Assembly: GCA_023433305.1 (NCBI GenBank)
Contig: JAEZCZ010000004.1
Coordinates: forward strand, 1-35,822
DNA length: 35,822 bases
Reading direction: 5' to 3'
Source: Pseudomonadota bacterium
GTDB lineage: Bacteria > Pseudomonadota > Alphaproteobacteria > Sphingomonadales > Sphingomonadaceae
Shown here: positions 7,984-15,569 of the stretch, one piece after another
Numbering within the stretch: position 1 is the first letter of the stretch
Layout: each line of letters starts with the position of its first letter
Notes under the pieces: generated by a model
The model's database searches: none
Told to the model about the DNA's origin: nothing
The model's input: only the letters and a program-made list of their open reading frames with translations
Translations under genes and position numbers: made by a program

Positions 7984-8638
7984 GCTATCCGGAATTCCCT
8001 CACACGATTTCGCAACCTGCTTCGCCGCCGGCGAGCTCGTCGTCGGAGTCGACGAGGCGGGCCGCGGGCCGCTGGCGGGGCCCGTTGTGGCGGCGGCGGT
8101 GGCGCTGTGCAAGCCGCGACCTGCAGGGCTCGACGATTCGAAGAAGCTGACCGGCGACAAGCGCGCCGTGCTCGACGAGCGGATCCGCCGCCGTTGCGCC
8201 TTCGGGATCGGCGTGGTCGAGGTCGAGCATATCGACACGCTCAACATCTTCCACGCCACGATGTGGGCGATGGCCCAGGCCGTGGCGCGGCTGTGCGAAG
8301 TCATCGGCTGCGATCCGCACCAGGTGCTGGTCGACGGCAACCTCACCCCCGCGGGGCGGCGGCCCGAATGGCGCTGGCCGGCCAAGCCGATCGTCGGCGG
8401 CGACGCGCTGGTGCCATGCATCTCGGCCGCCTCGATCGTCGCCAAGGAACACCGCGACCGTCTGATGCGAGAGCATGCCAAGGCGCACCCGCACTACGGC
8501 TGGCACACCAATGTCGGCTACTCGACGCCCGAGCATCTCAGGGCCTTGCGCGAACACGGCCCTTGCGCGCTCCACCGCAAGAGCTTCGCCCCGGTGGCGC
8601 AGGCCGAATTGCCGCTTGTGGCCGTGCCCGCCGGCTAG
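7982..8638 (+). CDS. rnhB: Ribonuclease HII
   Basis: Endonuclease that nicks 5' of ribonucleotides misincorporated in DNA and cleaves RNA in RNA/DNA hybrids. 218 residues, normal length. Catalytic carboxylates match the four-acid site: Asp24 and Glu25 in VGVDEAGRGPLAGP, Asp118 in VLVDGN, Asp141 in GGDALVPCISAASIVAK. The substrate-sensing GRG and Tyr (NVGYST) are present. ATG 7982 is the only plausible start: no other start codon lies between it and the VDEAGRG core, and upstream the frame runs antisense to the dehydrogenase gene. No clear Shine-Dalgarno precedes it, so initiation may be leaderless or weak. The promoter must lie inside the divergent dehydrogenase gene. Confidence 0.95.
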   Translation: MLSGIPSHDFATCFAAGELVVGVDEAGRGPLAGPVVAAAVALCKPRPAGLDDSKKLTGDKRAVLDERIRRRCAFGIGVVEVEHIDTLNIFHATMWAMAQAVARLCEVIGCDPHQVLVDGNLTPAGRRPEWRWPAKPIVGGDALVPCISAASIVAKEHRDRLMREHAKAHPHYGWHTNVGYSTPEHLRALREHGPCALHRKSFAPVAQAELPLVAVPAG

Positions 8639-8749
8639 GGCGGCGCGAGGCCCCTCCGCCGGCGAGTTAAGATACTGGCCGGCATTGAGAAAGTTTTCAG
8701 CTTCGCCGCGTAAGGATGGCCATCCGAAACATCGTCACGGATTGAGGCC
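8639..8749. other. Intergenic region with a 12-bp perfect palindrome
   Basis: A 111-base gap between rnhB and the LacI-like gene. It holds the perfect palindrome GGATGGCCATCC at 8714-8725, 24 bases before the downstream ATG, which could be an operator. An in-frame TAA at 8711-8713 shows that the downstream gene cannot extend into this gap to gain an N-terminal helix-turn-helix. Confidence 0.45.
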
Positions 8750-9577
8750 ATGAACACTCGCACGCGGATCCTGCTGCTGTTCGACAACAACGGCAGCGAA
8801 TACGTTTCCCGCATCCAGGAGGGGGCGAGCCGCCTGGCGCGGTCGTCCGGTTTCCCGCTGCAGGCCGAGAACCTGTTCGGGACCGACAAGTCGGTCGAGG
8901 AACTGCTCAAGTCGGATGCCCTGGCCGGGGTCATCGTCACGCCGCCGCTGTCCGACGACCGGCGCGCGCTCAGCCTGATCGCCGAGCGCGGGCTTCCCTG
9001 CGTGCGGATCGCGCCCTTGCTCGATCCCGACCGCGAATCGACCGTGATCATGGACGAATACGACGCCGCGCGCGCCATCACCGAGCTGCTGCTGCAGAAG
9101 GGCCATCGCCGCATTGGCTTCGTGCGCGGGCCGCGCGTCCACCTCGTCAGCATGCGCCGCTACAACGGCTACGCGAATGCCTTGGGCGGCAAGGGCTTGC
9201 GCATCGATCCCGCGTTGATCGTGCATGGCGATTTCTCGCGCCAGTCGGGGCGCGAGCAGGCCGCGGCATTGTTCGCCGCCAAGCCGACCGCGATCTTCGC
9301 CAGCAACGACGAGATGGCCGCCGGCGTCATCGACGCCGCCCACGCGGCCGGCATTTCGGTCCCGCGCGACATCTCGGTGGTCGGCTTCGACGACAATGCC
9401 GTCGCCCGCACCGTCCGGCCGCGCCTCACCTCGGTGCGCCAGCCGCTCGAGGAAATGGGCGAGGTGGCCTGCAAGCTCCTCGTGGACCGCATCCGCCACT
9501 TCGCGCGGGGCAACCAGCACGAGCAGGTGCCGTTCCAGATCGTCGAGCGGGAGTCGGTCGTAGAGCTCGCGGCCTGA
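8750..9577 (+). CDS. LacI/GalR-type ligand-binding protein lacking the HTH domain
   Basis: 275 residues that align throughout with the periplasmic-binding-protein-like effector domain of LacI/GalR regulators: TRTRILLLFDNN, GASRLARSSGF, the KGHRRIGFVRGP strand-turn, RYNGYANAL, AIFASNDEMAAGVIDAAHAAG, VPRDISVVGFDDNAVA and LTSVRQPLEEMGEVACKLL. The roughly 60-residue N-terminal HTH and hinge helix found in true LacI regulators are absent: the chain starts exactly where the effector domain normally begins, and only 111 bases separate it from rnhB. There is no signal peptide, so it is cytoplasmic and not a transporter binding protein. It could be a DNA-binding-deficient sensor, a partner of a full-length paralogue, or a decayed regulator. 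An AGG lies 5 bases before the ATG. Confidence 0.85.
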   Translation: MNTRTRILLLFDNNGSEYVSRIQEGASRLARSSGFPLQAENLFGTDKSVEELLKSDALAGVIVTPPLSDDRRALSLIAERGLPCVRIAPLLDPDRESTVIMDEYDAARAITELLLQKGHRRIGFVRGPRVHLVSMRRYNGYANALGGKGLRIDPALIVHGDFSRQSGREQAAALFAAKPTAIFASNDEMAAGVIDAAHAAGISVPRDISVVGFDDNAVARTVRPRLTSVRQPLEEMGEVACKLLVDRIRHFARGNQHEQVPFQIVERESVVELAA

Positions 9578-9823
9578 GCCGTTGCCTGAGGAAGAGGCGC
9601 GGGCCGAGCTCGCGATCGGACGGGAAACCGATCGGCGAGTCTTCCGGGTCACACCACCACATATCGAGTCCGTGAAACCTTGCCGGACTCAAGATGCTGT
9701 GCGGGACTCGTTTCGTTCTCGCGCTCGTCTCGGCGCGATCGGCATGTGGGTTGCCAATCGGCGGCTTGACGGCGGAGTCCGTGGCCGTGCACCCTGTGGA
9801 TAAAGCAGGGGACTGGAGCGGGA
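9578..9823 (+). promoter_or_regulatory. ccrM leader rich in GANTC methylation sites
   Basis: A 246-base upstream region with five GANTC sites: 9637-9641, 9666-9670, 9686-9690, 9705-9709 and 9775-9779. A sixth, 9551-9555, is in the end of the preceding gene. At about 65% GC one would expect roughly 0.8 by chance. Two of the sites form the arms of a perfect 7-bp inverted repeat (GAGTCCG 9666-9672, CGGACTC 9684-9690, 11-base loop), and the 9775 site sits in the 9-base near-palindrome CGGAGTCCG. GANTC is the CcrM target, and in Caulobacter the ccrM promoter is itself repressed by methylation, so this looks like autoregulation. No CtrA full site was found here. Confidence 0.7.
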
Positions 9824-10948
9824 ATGGGCGTAGTCACGAAACTGAGGGCGCCGCGGGCGCGCGCCGCCGAGGCTGTCGCGCTGCCGCTCGGGCGGATATT
9901 GCCCGGCGACTGCATCGAGGCGATGCGCTCGCTGCCGAGCGCGTCGATCGATCTCGTCTTCGCCGATCCGCCTTACAACCTCCAGCTCGGCGGCGATCTC
10001 AACCGGCCTGACGGCAGCCACGTCGACGCGGTCACCGATCACTGGGACCAGTTCGACAGCTTCGCGGCTTATGACGCTTTCACAAGGGATTGGCTGGCCG
10101 AAGCGAGACGTATTCTGAAGCCCGATGGCGCGCTGTGGGTCATCGGCAGCTACCACAACATCTTCCGCGTGGGCGCGCTGATGCAGGACCAGGGATTCTG
10201 GATTCTCAACGACGTGGTCTGGCGCAAGACCAACCCGATGCCGAACTTCCGCGGCACCCGCTTCACCAACGCGCACGAGACGCTGATCTGGGCCTCGATG
10301 GGCGAAAAGGCGCGCTATCATTTCAACTACCGCGCGATGAAGACGCTCAACGACGAGCTGCAGATGCGCAGCGACTGGGTCATCCCTGTCTGCGGCGGGG
10401 CCGAGCGGCTCAAGGAAGGCGGCCACAAGGCGCATCCGACGCAGAAACCCGAGGCGCTCCTCTATCGCGTGCTGCTGGCGACGACCGAGCCGGGCGACGT
10501 CGTGCTCGATCCGTTCTTCGGCACCGGCACGACCGGCGCGGTTGCCAAGCGCCTCGGCCGGCAATGGATCGGCTGCGAGCGCGAGGAGAGCTATCGCCGG
10601 GTCGCGCTCAAGCGGATCGAGAAGGAGCTTCCGCTCGACGAATCCGCGCTGGCGACGATGCAAAGCCGCAAGGACGCGCCGCGCGTGGCCTTCGGGCAGC
10701 TCGTCGAAGCCGGGCTGCTCGCCCCGGGCGCCGAGCTGTTCGACAAGCAGCGCCGCTGGACCGCGACGGTCCGCGCCGACGGCTCGATCGCCGCCGGCGC
10801 CGAGATCGGCTCGATCCACGGCGTCGGCAAAGCCCTGCAAGGCGCGCCGAGCTGCAACGGCTGGACCTTCTGGCACTTCGAGCAGGACGGTGCGATCAAG
10901 CCGATCGACGCGCTGCGCCAGCTCTACCTGCTCGCGGTGGAAGACTAG
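9824..10948 (+). CDS. ccrM: Cell-cycle DNA methyltransferase CcrM (GANTC, N6-adenine)
   Basis: A 374-residue beta-class adenine methyltransferase: the catalytic DPPY (residues 48-51) precedes the SAM-binding FFGTGTTG (231-238). The segment NPMPNFRGTRFTNAHETLIWAS and the HKAHPTQKPEALLYR motif are characteristic of the CcrM/HinfI group. The C-terminal about 100 residues (FGQLVEAGLLAPGAELFDKQ, ending IDALRQLYLL) are the CcrM-specific extension needed for DNA recognition. It methylates GANTC and in Caulobacter couples transcription to the replication cycle; it is often essential. No restriction endonuclease is adjacent, consistent with a solitary methylase. A good Shine-Dalgarno (GGAGCGGGA) directly precedes ATG 9824. 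The leader contains many target sites (separate entry). Confidence 0.95.
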   Translation: MGVVTKLRAPRARAAEAVALPLGRILPGDCIEAMRSLPSASIDLVFADPPYNLQLGGDLNRPDGSHVDAVTDHWDQFDSFAAYDAFTRDWLAEARRILKPDGALWVIGSYHNIFRVGALMQDQGFWILNDVVWRKTNPMPNFRGTRFTNAHETLIWASMGEKARYHFNYRAMKTLNDELQMRSDWVIPVCGGAERLKEGGHKAHPTQKPEALLYRVLLATTEPGDVVLDPFFGTGTTGAVAKRLGRQWIGCEREESYRRVALKRIEKELPLDESALATMQSRKDAPRVAFGQLVEAGLLAPGAELFDKQRRWTATVRADGSIAAGAEIGSIHGVGKALQGAPSCNGWTFWHFEQDGAIKPIDALRQLYLLAVED

Positions 10949-11085
10949 AGCCGCGCGTCTGCGCGTGCTTCTATGCGCCCAACGCGCCTACCCTTCCCTG
11001 TGGCAGCACCCGCTCCGGGCACCACCCCACGCCCCCGCGCGATTATTCGCTTGAAGCGCCCACCCGCGCCTGCAACTCCGTGGCG

Positions 11086-12213
11086 ATGACCGACAAGCTC
11101 TACATCCAGCCGCTGACCCTCGTGCCGAGCCCGCAGGCGGTCGCCGGCGACGCCATCCGGCTCGGCGGCGGCATGGCTTATGCGCACTTGCTCGCGGTCA
11201 CGATCACCCGCGACGGCGACGTGGTGCAGCGCGAACTGGTCACGCCCGCCGGCATCGACGATGCGCTCGCCCGCCTGCCCGACGAACTGGGCCCCGAGGC
11301 CGAGGCGCAGTGGGCGGGCCTCACCGCGGCCCATCCGCCGCTGCAGCTCGGCGAGCGCACGATCCGCCTCGACCAGCCGCAAGTCATGGGCATCCTCAAC
11401 GTCACGCCCGACAGCTTCTCCGACGGTGGCCAGTTCCTCGACGATCCGCAGGTCGCCCGCGATCACGCCGCCACGATGGTCGAAGCCGGCGCGGCGATCA
11501 TCGACGTCGGCGGCGAAAGCACCCGGCCGGGCGCGGCGGTCGTGTGGGAAGGCGACGAGATCAAACGCGTCGTCCCCGCCGTCGAGCACTGCGTGGCGAT
11601 GGGCGCCGCCGTCAGCGTCGATAGTCGCCGCCCCGCCGTGATGGAGGCGGCGCTCGCCGCGGGTGCCCACGTCATCAACGACGTGTCGGGCCTGCGCCAC
11701 GATCCCCGTAGCCTCGAGTTCGCGGCGGCGAGCGGCGTGCCCGTCATCCTGATGCACGCGCCTGGCTCGGTCACGTCGAGCGGCGACAACCTCCACGCAG
11801 ACGGGAACTACGGCAACGTCGTGTTCGACGTGTTCGACTGGCTGCGCGCCGCCCGCGATCGGGCGATCGACGGCGGGATCGCGCGCGAACGTCTTATTCT
11901 CGACCCCGGCATCGGCTTCGGCAAGACGATGGCCGAAAATCTCGCGCTGTTGAACGCGCTGCCGCTGTTCCACGCGCTCGGCCAGCCGCTGCTCCTCGGG
12001 GCCAGCCGCAAGCGCATGATCGGCGCGTTGAGCAACGAGGCCGCGGCGCACAAGCGTCTCGGCGGTAGCATCGCCCTGGCGCTGGCCGGCATGCAGGCGG
12101 GCTACCAGCTGCTGCGCGTCCACGACGTCTACGACACCGTCCAGGCCCGCAACGTCTGGCGCGGCCTGCGCGACGCCGCCGTCACCGATTTCGCCGGTCT
12201 CGGCGAGAGCTGA
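11086..12213 (+). CDS. folP: Dihydropteroate synthase
   Basis: Condenses p-aminobenzoate with hydroxymethyl-dihydropterin pyrophosphate in folate synthesis; the sulfonamide target. A TIM barrel with the signature MGILNVTPDSFSDGG, GAAIIDVGGESTRPGA, the VSVDSRR and HVINDVSGLRHDP strands, DPGIGFGKT and LLGASRKRMIG. At 375 residues it is about 90-100 longer than E. coli FolP: residues 1 to about 95 precede the catalytic domain and look like a separate alpha/beta extension, which I believe also occurs in related alphaproteobacterial FolP. ATG 11086 chosen; GTG at 11080 is in frame. The 137-base gap after ccrM contains a short CGCGC-GTCT-GCGCG hairpin near 10951 but no clear terminator. Confidence 0.93.
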   Translation: MTDKLYIQPLTLVPSPQAVAGDAIRLGGGMAYAHLLAVTITRDGDVVQRELVTPAGIDDALARLPDELGPEAEAQWAGLTAAHPPLQLGERTIRLDQPQVMGILNVTPDSFSDGGQFLDDPQVARDHAATMVEAGAAIIDVGGESTRPGAAVVWEGDEIKRVVPAVEHCVAMGAAVSVDSRRPAVMEAALAAGAHVINDVSGLRHDPRSLEFAAASGVPVILMHAPGSVTSSGDNLHADGNYGNVVFDVFDWLRAARDRAIDGGIARERLILDPGIGFGKTMAENLALLNALPLFHALGQPLLLGASRKRMIGALSNEAAAHKRLGGSIALALAGMQAGYQLLRVHDVYDTVQARNVWRGLRDAAVTDFAGLGES

Positions 12214-12290
12214 GCCGGCTGGGCGGTTTCCCCGGGAATTCCGGCCGCGTCATTAACGCGAATTGAAAACCTCGGGGGCAAGGCGGCGCG
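12214..12290 (+). promoter_or_regulatory. Leader of the GGDEF-EAL gene with a CtrA-like half-conserved site
   Basis: A 77-base gap containing TTAA-N7-TGAA at 12253-12267, one base off the full CtrA box TTAA-N7-TTAA, lying 23 bases before the ATG at 12291. A short CGCGT-cattA-ACGCG dyad overlaps it. CtrA is the cell-cycle and motility regulator of alphaproteobacteria, and c-di-GMP genes are common targets; the match is short, so this is only suggestive. Confidence 0.35.
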
Positions 12291-14735
12291 ATGGCCGCGC
12301 CCGTCCGCATCGTCCTTCCGGCACTCAAGTGGATTCTGGGGCTCTGGCTCGTGTGCGTGGCCACGTTGGCTCATGCCCAGGGTGTGCAACTGCGCGATGC
12401 GATGGTCGTCAGCGCGCCGCCGGAAGCCATGGCGGCCCCAGGCGACGGCGACGATTGGACATGGCTAAGCCTGCGTGATCCGCAGCGGCTGCGGTCGATG
12501 CCCGGCGAGTGGCAGTTGCTGATCGACCAGGTCCGCTTTCAGGATATCGCGGTGGTCGCGGTCGCCTCCGATGGTACGGTCGAACGTCAGGTGCTCGGTG
12601 CTGACGAGCTCGAACGCAACTGGGCGTTAGGCGGCCTGATCCGGTTCGACATCGCCACATCGGGCGAATCGGTCCGCGAGCTCGCGGTGGGCTTCAATCG
12701 GCTCGACGATCTCGCGTTGATGCGCAAGGTGACCGCCGCCTCGCCCGAACAAGCCGCCGCGCTGGAGGCGCGTTGGCTGGTCCTGATGGGCCTGTTCTGC
12801 GGGCTGGTGATCTCCGGCTTCGCCTACAACCTGTTCGTCAACGCCGGACACCGGCCTTCCTTCCAGCGCTGGTACTTGGGCTGGGTCGTGGCCTCGCTCG
12901 CCTACGGTCTCACCTGGTCGAACCTCGGGGCTTATGTCGTCCCGCATCTCGCCGGACCGGTCGCGGTCAGGCTCAACAACCTCCTGATCAGCCTGACCGT
13001 GGCGCTCGCCAGCATGTTCCTCATTTCGGTCCTCGAGCAGAGCAAGGTGCCGCCGCGGCTGCTGCGGCTGATCGAGGTCGTGGCGCTGGCCTGCATCGCC
13101 AGCGGGGTGATCGCCGCCGACGAGCGGATCGTGCCGGCGTGGTTCGGCGACAGGCTGCTCAACGTCGGGCTGCTCCTCTGCGTCGTGATCTCGGTCGTGG
13201 CTATCGCCATCGCGGCCCTGCGCCTCAGCCGGGTGGTCTGGCTCTATCTGCTCGGCTGGTCCCCGCTCATCGCGGTGTTCACCGCGCGCCTGGTCCGCAA
13301 CCTGGGCTTTGCCCCGCAGTCGGACCTGGTCGACATGGCCACTTTCGCCGCGATCGGCTTCGAATCGCTGGTCTTCTCGCTGGTGCTCGCGGATCGCTTT
13401 CTCACCCTGAAGCGCGAGCGCGATCAGGCCGCCGCCAGTGCCCGGGAGATGGAGGTTGAGAAGGAAACGCTGCGCCGCGCGGCGCATTCCGATTTCCTCA
13501 CCGGTCTCGGCAACCGGGCCGCCTTCCATGGCGCCATGCGCGAGCGGTTCGACCGCCGCGCTCGCTTCACGCTGTTCCTGATCGACGTCGATTTCCTCAA
13601 GGAGCAGAACGACCGGCAGGGCCACGACGCGGGCGATGCGCTCTTGCGGCACCTCGGTGGCGAACTGGCGACGCTGGCCGGGCAGGGTGTTTCCTGCTCG
13701 CGCATCGGCGGCGACGAGTTCGCCGTGCTTTGTGACGGCGAACCGGATGCGGCCCGGGTCAGCGAGGCACTCGATCGTCTGCAGGGCGCGTTGTGGGTCA
13801 GCGAGGGATGGTCGGGGACCCTGTCCTTGAGCATCGGGGTGGCCAGTTCCGATAACGCCGTGTCGTCGGCCGACCTGTTCCAGCAGGCGGACGTTGCGCT
13901 CTACGAGGCGAAGAAGCTCGGGCGCGCCCGCCGGCAGACGTTCGACGACCGGATGCGAGGACAGATCCAGACGCGGCTCGACCTGATCCGGGAAGCCCAC
14001 TGGGGCCTGTGCCGGTCCGAATTCGAGCTCCACTTCCAGCCGATCGCCGACTTGCGTTCCGGAAAGCTCATCGGCGTCGAAGGGTTGCTGCGGTGGCGCC
14101 ATCCCGAACGCGGGCTGCTGACGCCCGAAACCTTCGGCTGCGTGCTGGCCGACGAGGAAATCGGCGCCGCGGTCCAGCAGCGGGTGATCGCGCTCGCGAT
14201 CGAGGAACTGCGGAGCCATCCCGCCTTCGCCGGGACCCTGGCGGTGAATTTCACCGCGATGGACCTCGACGGGCCCGAGCGGGCGCGAGGCCTGCTCGCC
14301 AAGCTGGCCAAGGCGGGGATTGCTCCCGAGCGGCTCTGCGTCGAGGTCACCGAGGGTATCCTGATCGACAAGGCCGGCGAAACCGCCGGCGCGCTCCGCA
14401 TCCTCCACGAGGCCGGCGTGCGCATCGCGCTTGACGATTTCGGCACCGGCTATGCCTCGCTCGTCCACCTCAAGGAAATCCCTGTCGACACGCTCAAGAT
14501 CGACATGTCGTTCATCTCCGGGTTGCTCGACGACGAAGGCGAGAGCGAGGCCATCGTCCGCGCGGTGCTCGCGCTCGGCCACGGATTGAAGAAGACCGTG
14601 ATCGCCGAAGGGGTCGAAACGGCGGCCCAGCTCGAGCGGTTGCGCGAGCTGGGCTGCGATCTCGCGCAGGGCTACCTGTTCGGCCGGCCTACCCCGGTGT
14701 TCGGCGACAAATCAGACGTTCAAATCGCCGCATGA
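12291..14735 (+). CDS. Membrane-anchored GGDEF-EAL cyclic-di-GMP turnover protein (7TM sensor)
   Basis: 814 residues. Signal-like N terminus (cleavage near AHA-QG, about 30), a periplasmic domain of about 130 residues, then about seven hydrophobic helices (about 160-370) with the layout of a 7TMR-DISM sensor, a short coiled coil (KRERDQAAASAREMEVEKET), GGDEF and EAL domains. The GGDEF motif is intact at 473-477 and starts with DFLTGLGNRAAF. The inhibitory I-site RxxD is missing (GQGV at that place). The EAL signature reads EGL (Glu597), but the other catalytic features FQPI, AVNFTAMDL, VEVTEG, LDDFGTGYASL, LKID and IAEGVET are present, so both cyclase and phosphodiesterase activity are possible. 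Start 12291 has AAGG upstream. Confidence 0.92.
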   Translation: MAAPVRIVLPALKWILGLWLVCVATLAHAQGVQLRDAMVVSAPPEAMAAPGDGDDWTWLSLRDPQRLRSMPGEWQLLIDQVRFQDIAVVAVASDGTVERQVLGADELERNWALGGLIRFDIATSGESVRELAVGFNRLDDLALMRKVTAASPEQAAALEARWLVLMGLFCGLVISGFAYNLFVNAGHRPSFQRWYLGWVVASLAYGLTWSNLGAYVVPHLAGPVAVRLNNLLISLTVALASMFLISVLEQSKVPPRLLRLIEVVALACIASGVIAADERIVPAWFGDRLLNVGLLLCVVISVVAIAIAALRLSRVVWLYLLGWSPLIAVFTARLVRNLGFAPQSDLVDMATFAAIGFESLVFSLVLADRFLTLKRERDQAAASAREMEVEKETLRRAAHSDFLTGLGNRAAFHGAMRERFDRRARFTLFLIDVDFLKEQNDRQGHDAGDALLRHLGGELATLAGQGVSCSRIGGDEFAVLCDGEPDAARVSEALDRLQGALWVSEGWSGTLSLSIGVASSDNAVSSADLFQQADVALYEAKKLGRARRQTFDDRMRGQIQTRLDLIREAHWGLCRSEFELHFQPIADLRSGKLIGVEGLLRWRHPERGLLTPETFGCVLADEEIGAAVQQRVIALAIEELRSHPAFAGTLAVNFTAMDLDGPERARGLLAKLAKAGIAPERLCVEVTEGILIDKAGETAGALRILHEAGVRIALDDFGTGYASLVHLKEIPVDTLKIDMSFISGLLDDEGESEAIVRAVLALGHGLKKTVIAEGVETAAQLERLRELGCDLAQGYLFGRPTPVFGDKSDVQIAA

Positions 14736-14745
14736 AGCGCTTCAT
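14732..14745. repeat. 14-bp perfect palindrome at a convergent gene end
   Basis: ATGAAGCGCTTCAT is a perfect palindrome that includes the TGA stop of the GGDEF-EAL gene, in the 43-base gap before the convergent SDR gene stop. It has no loop and no T-tract, so it is a poor intrinsic terminator; it may be a protein site or chance. Confidence 0.4.
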
Positions 14746-14778
14746 TCGCACCTTCGGGTACGGTTTGAAGGGGAGCCG

Positions 14779-15537
14779 CTAGAGCGAATAGCCCCCGTCG
14801 CTGACCAGCACGGCCCCGGTGATATTGCGTGCCATGTCGGACAGCAGGAAGCCGATCTGCCCGGCGATTTCCTCGGGCTTCGCGTAGCGCGCGAGCGGAG
14901 TCGCCATCCGCGCCATCGCCGCGATCGCTGCCTCGCGGTCTCCGGTTTGCCCGACAAGTTCCTGAAAAAACGGCAGTTCGTCCCAGATCGGCGTGTCGAC
15001 CCCGCCGGGCGCGATGGCGTTCACGCGGATCTGGCGTGCCGCCGATTCCTTGGCGGCCACTTTGGCAAGCTGGATCAGCGCGGCCTTCGATGCCCCATAA
15101 GCGGCCGTGTTCGGCTCCGCCTTCACCCCCGCCACCGACGCCGTCAAAACCACCGATCCCCCCTCCCGCATCCCCCGCAAAACCGCGCTTAACGAAAGGA
15201 ACGCGCCGTCGAGATTGACCGAGAGCACGCGGCGCCATTCGTCGAACGCCATCTCGGAGATCACGCCACCCGAGGCGATGCCGGCGTTGACGATCGCGTG
15301 GTCGAGCGGGCCCGTCTCGGCCTCCACGCGGCCCCACAGCGCGGGGTCGGCGACGTCGCCGGAGAAGCTTGCGCAGGCGCCGTCGAGCCCCAGTTGCGCG
15401 AGGCCAGCCTCGTCGCGGTCGACCAGCACCAGCGCCGCGCCGCGATCCGCCAACCACCGCGCGCAGGCCAGCCCGATCCCGGAAGCAGCTCCGGTGATGA
15501 GGACGGTCCGGTCGGTGAAGTCGAAATGGTTCGCCAT
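14779..15537 (-). CDS. Short-chain dehydrogenase/reductase (SDR) oxidoreductase
   Basis: A 252-residue classical SDR. NAD(P)-binding TGAASGIG at 15-22, the NAG motif (VNAGIASGG), catalytic Ser134, Tyr147 and Lys151 (YGASK), and APGGVDTP after the active site. Asp40 at the end of beta-strand 2 (LVLVDRDE) suggests preference for NAD over NADP. The ending ITGAVLVSDGGYSL is typical. Substrate unknown; many such enzymes act on alcohols, sugars or steroid-like compounds. ATG 15537 lacks an obvious ribosome binding site. It lies 32 bases downstream of the NtrC-type regulator gene on the same strand, so the two may be cotranscribed. Confidence 0.92.
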   Translation of the reverse strand: MANHFDFTDRTVLITGAASGIGLACARWLADRGAALVLVDRDEAGLAQLGLDGACASFSGDVADPALWGRVEAETGPLDHAIVNAGIASGGVISEMAFDEWRRVLSVNLDGAFLSLSAVLRGMREGGSVVLTASVAGVKAEPNTAAYGASKAALIQLAKVAAKESAARQIRVNAIAPGGVDTPIWDELPFFQELVGQTGDREAAIAAMARMATPLARYAKPEEIAGQIGFLLSDMARNITGAVLVSDGGYSL

Positions 15538-15569
15538 CGCGCGGACCTAGCCGCGCCGCGGAAACTTTC

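Noticed and set aside
9689..10876. A 395-codon minus-strand frame over ccrM, and 10945-12123 over folP
   Set aside because: Antisense shadows of strongly supported genes.
10090..11085. Apparent long N-terminal extension of folP overlapping ccrM in another frame
   Set aside because: The extension is Arg-rich and frame-shifted relative to ccrM; the real folP start is the ATG at 11086.
10949..11085. Possible terminator between ccrM and folP
   Set aside because: The only hairpin has a 5-bp stem and no T-tract.
12627..14582. A 651-codon open frame on the minus strand
   Set aside because: Antisense to the GGDEF-EAL gene, low-complexity Glu/Arg/Gln-rich product, no ribosome site.
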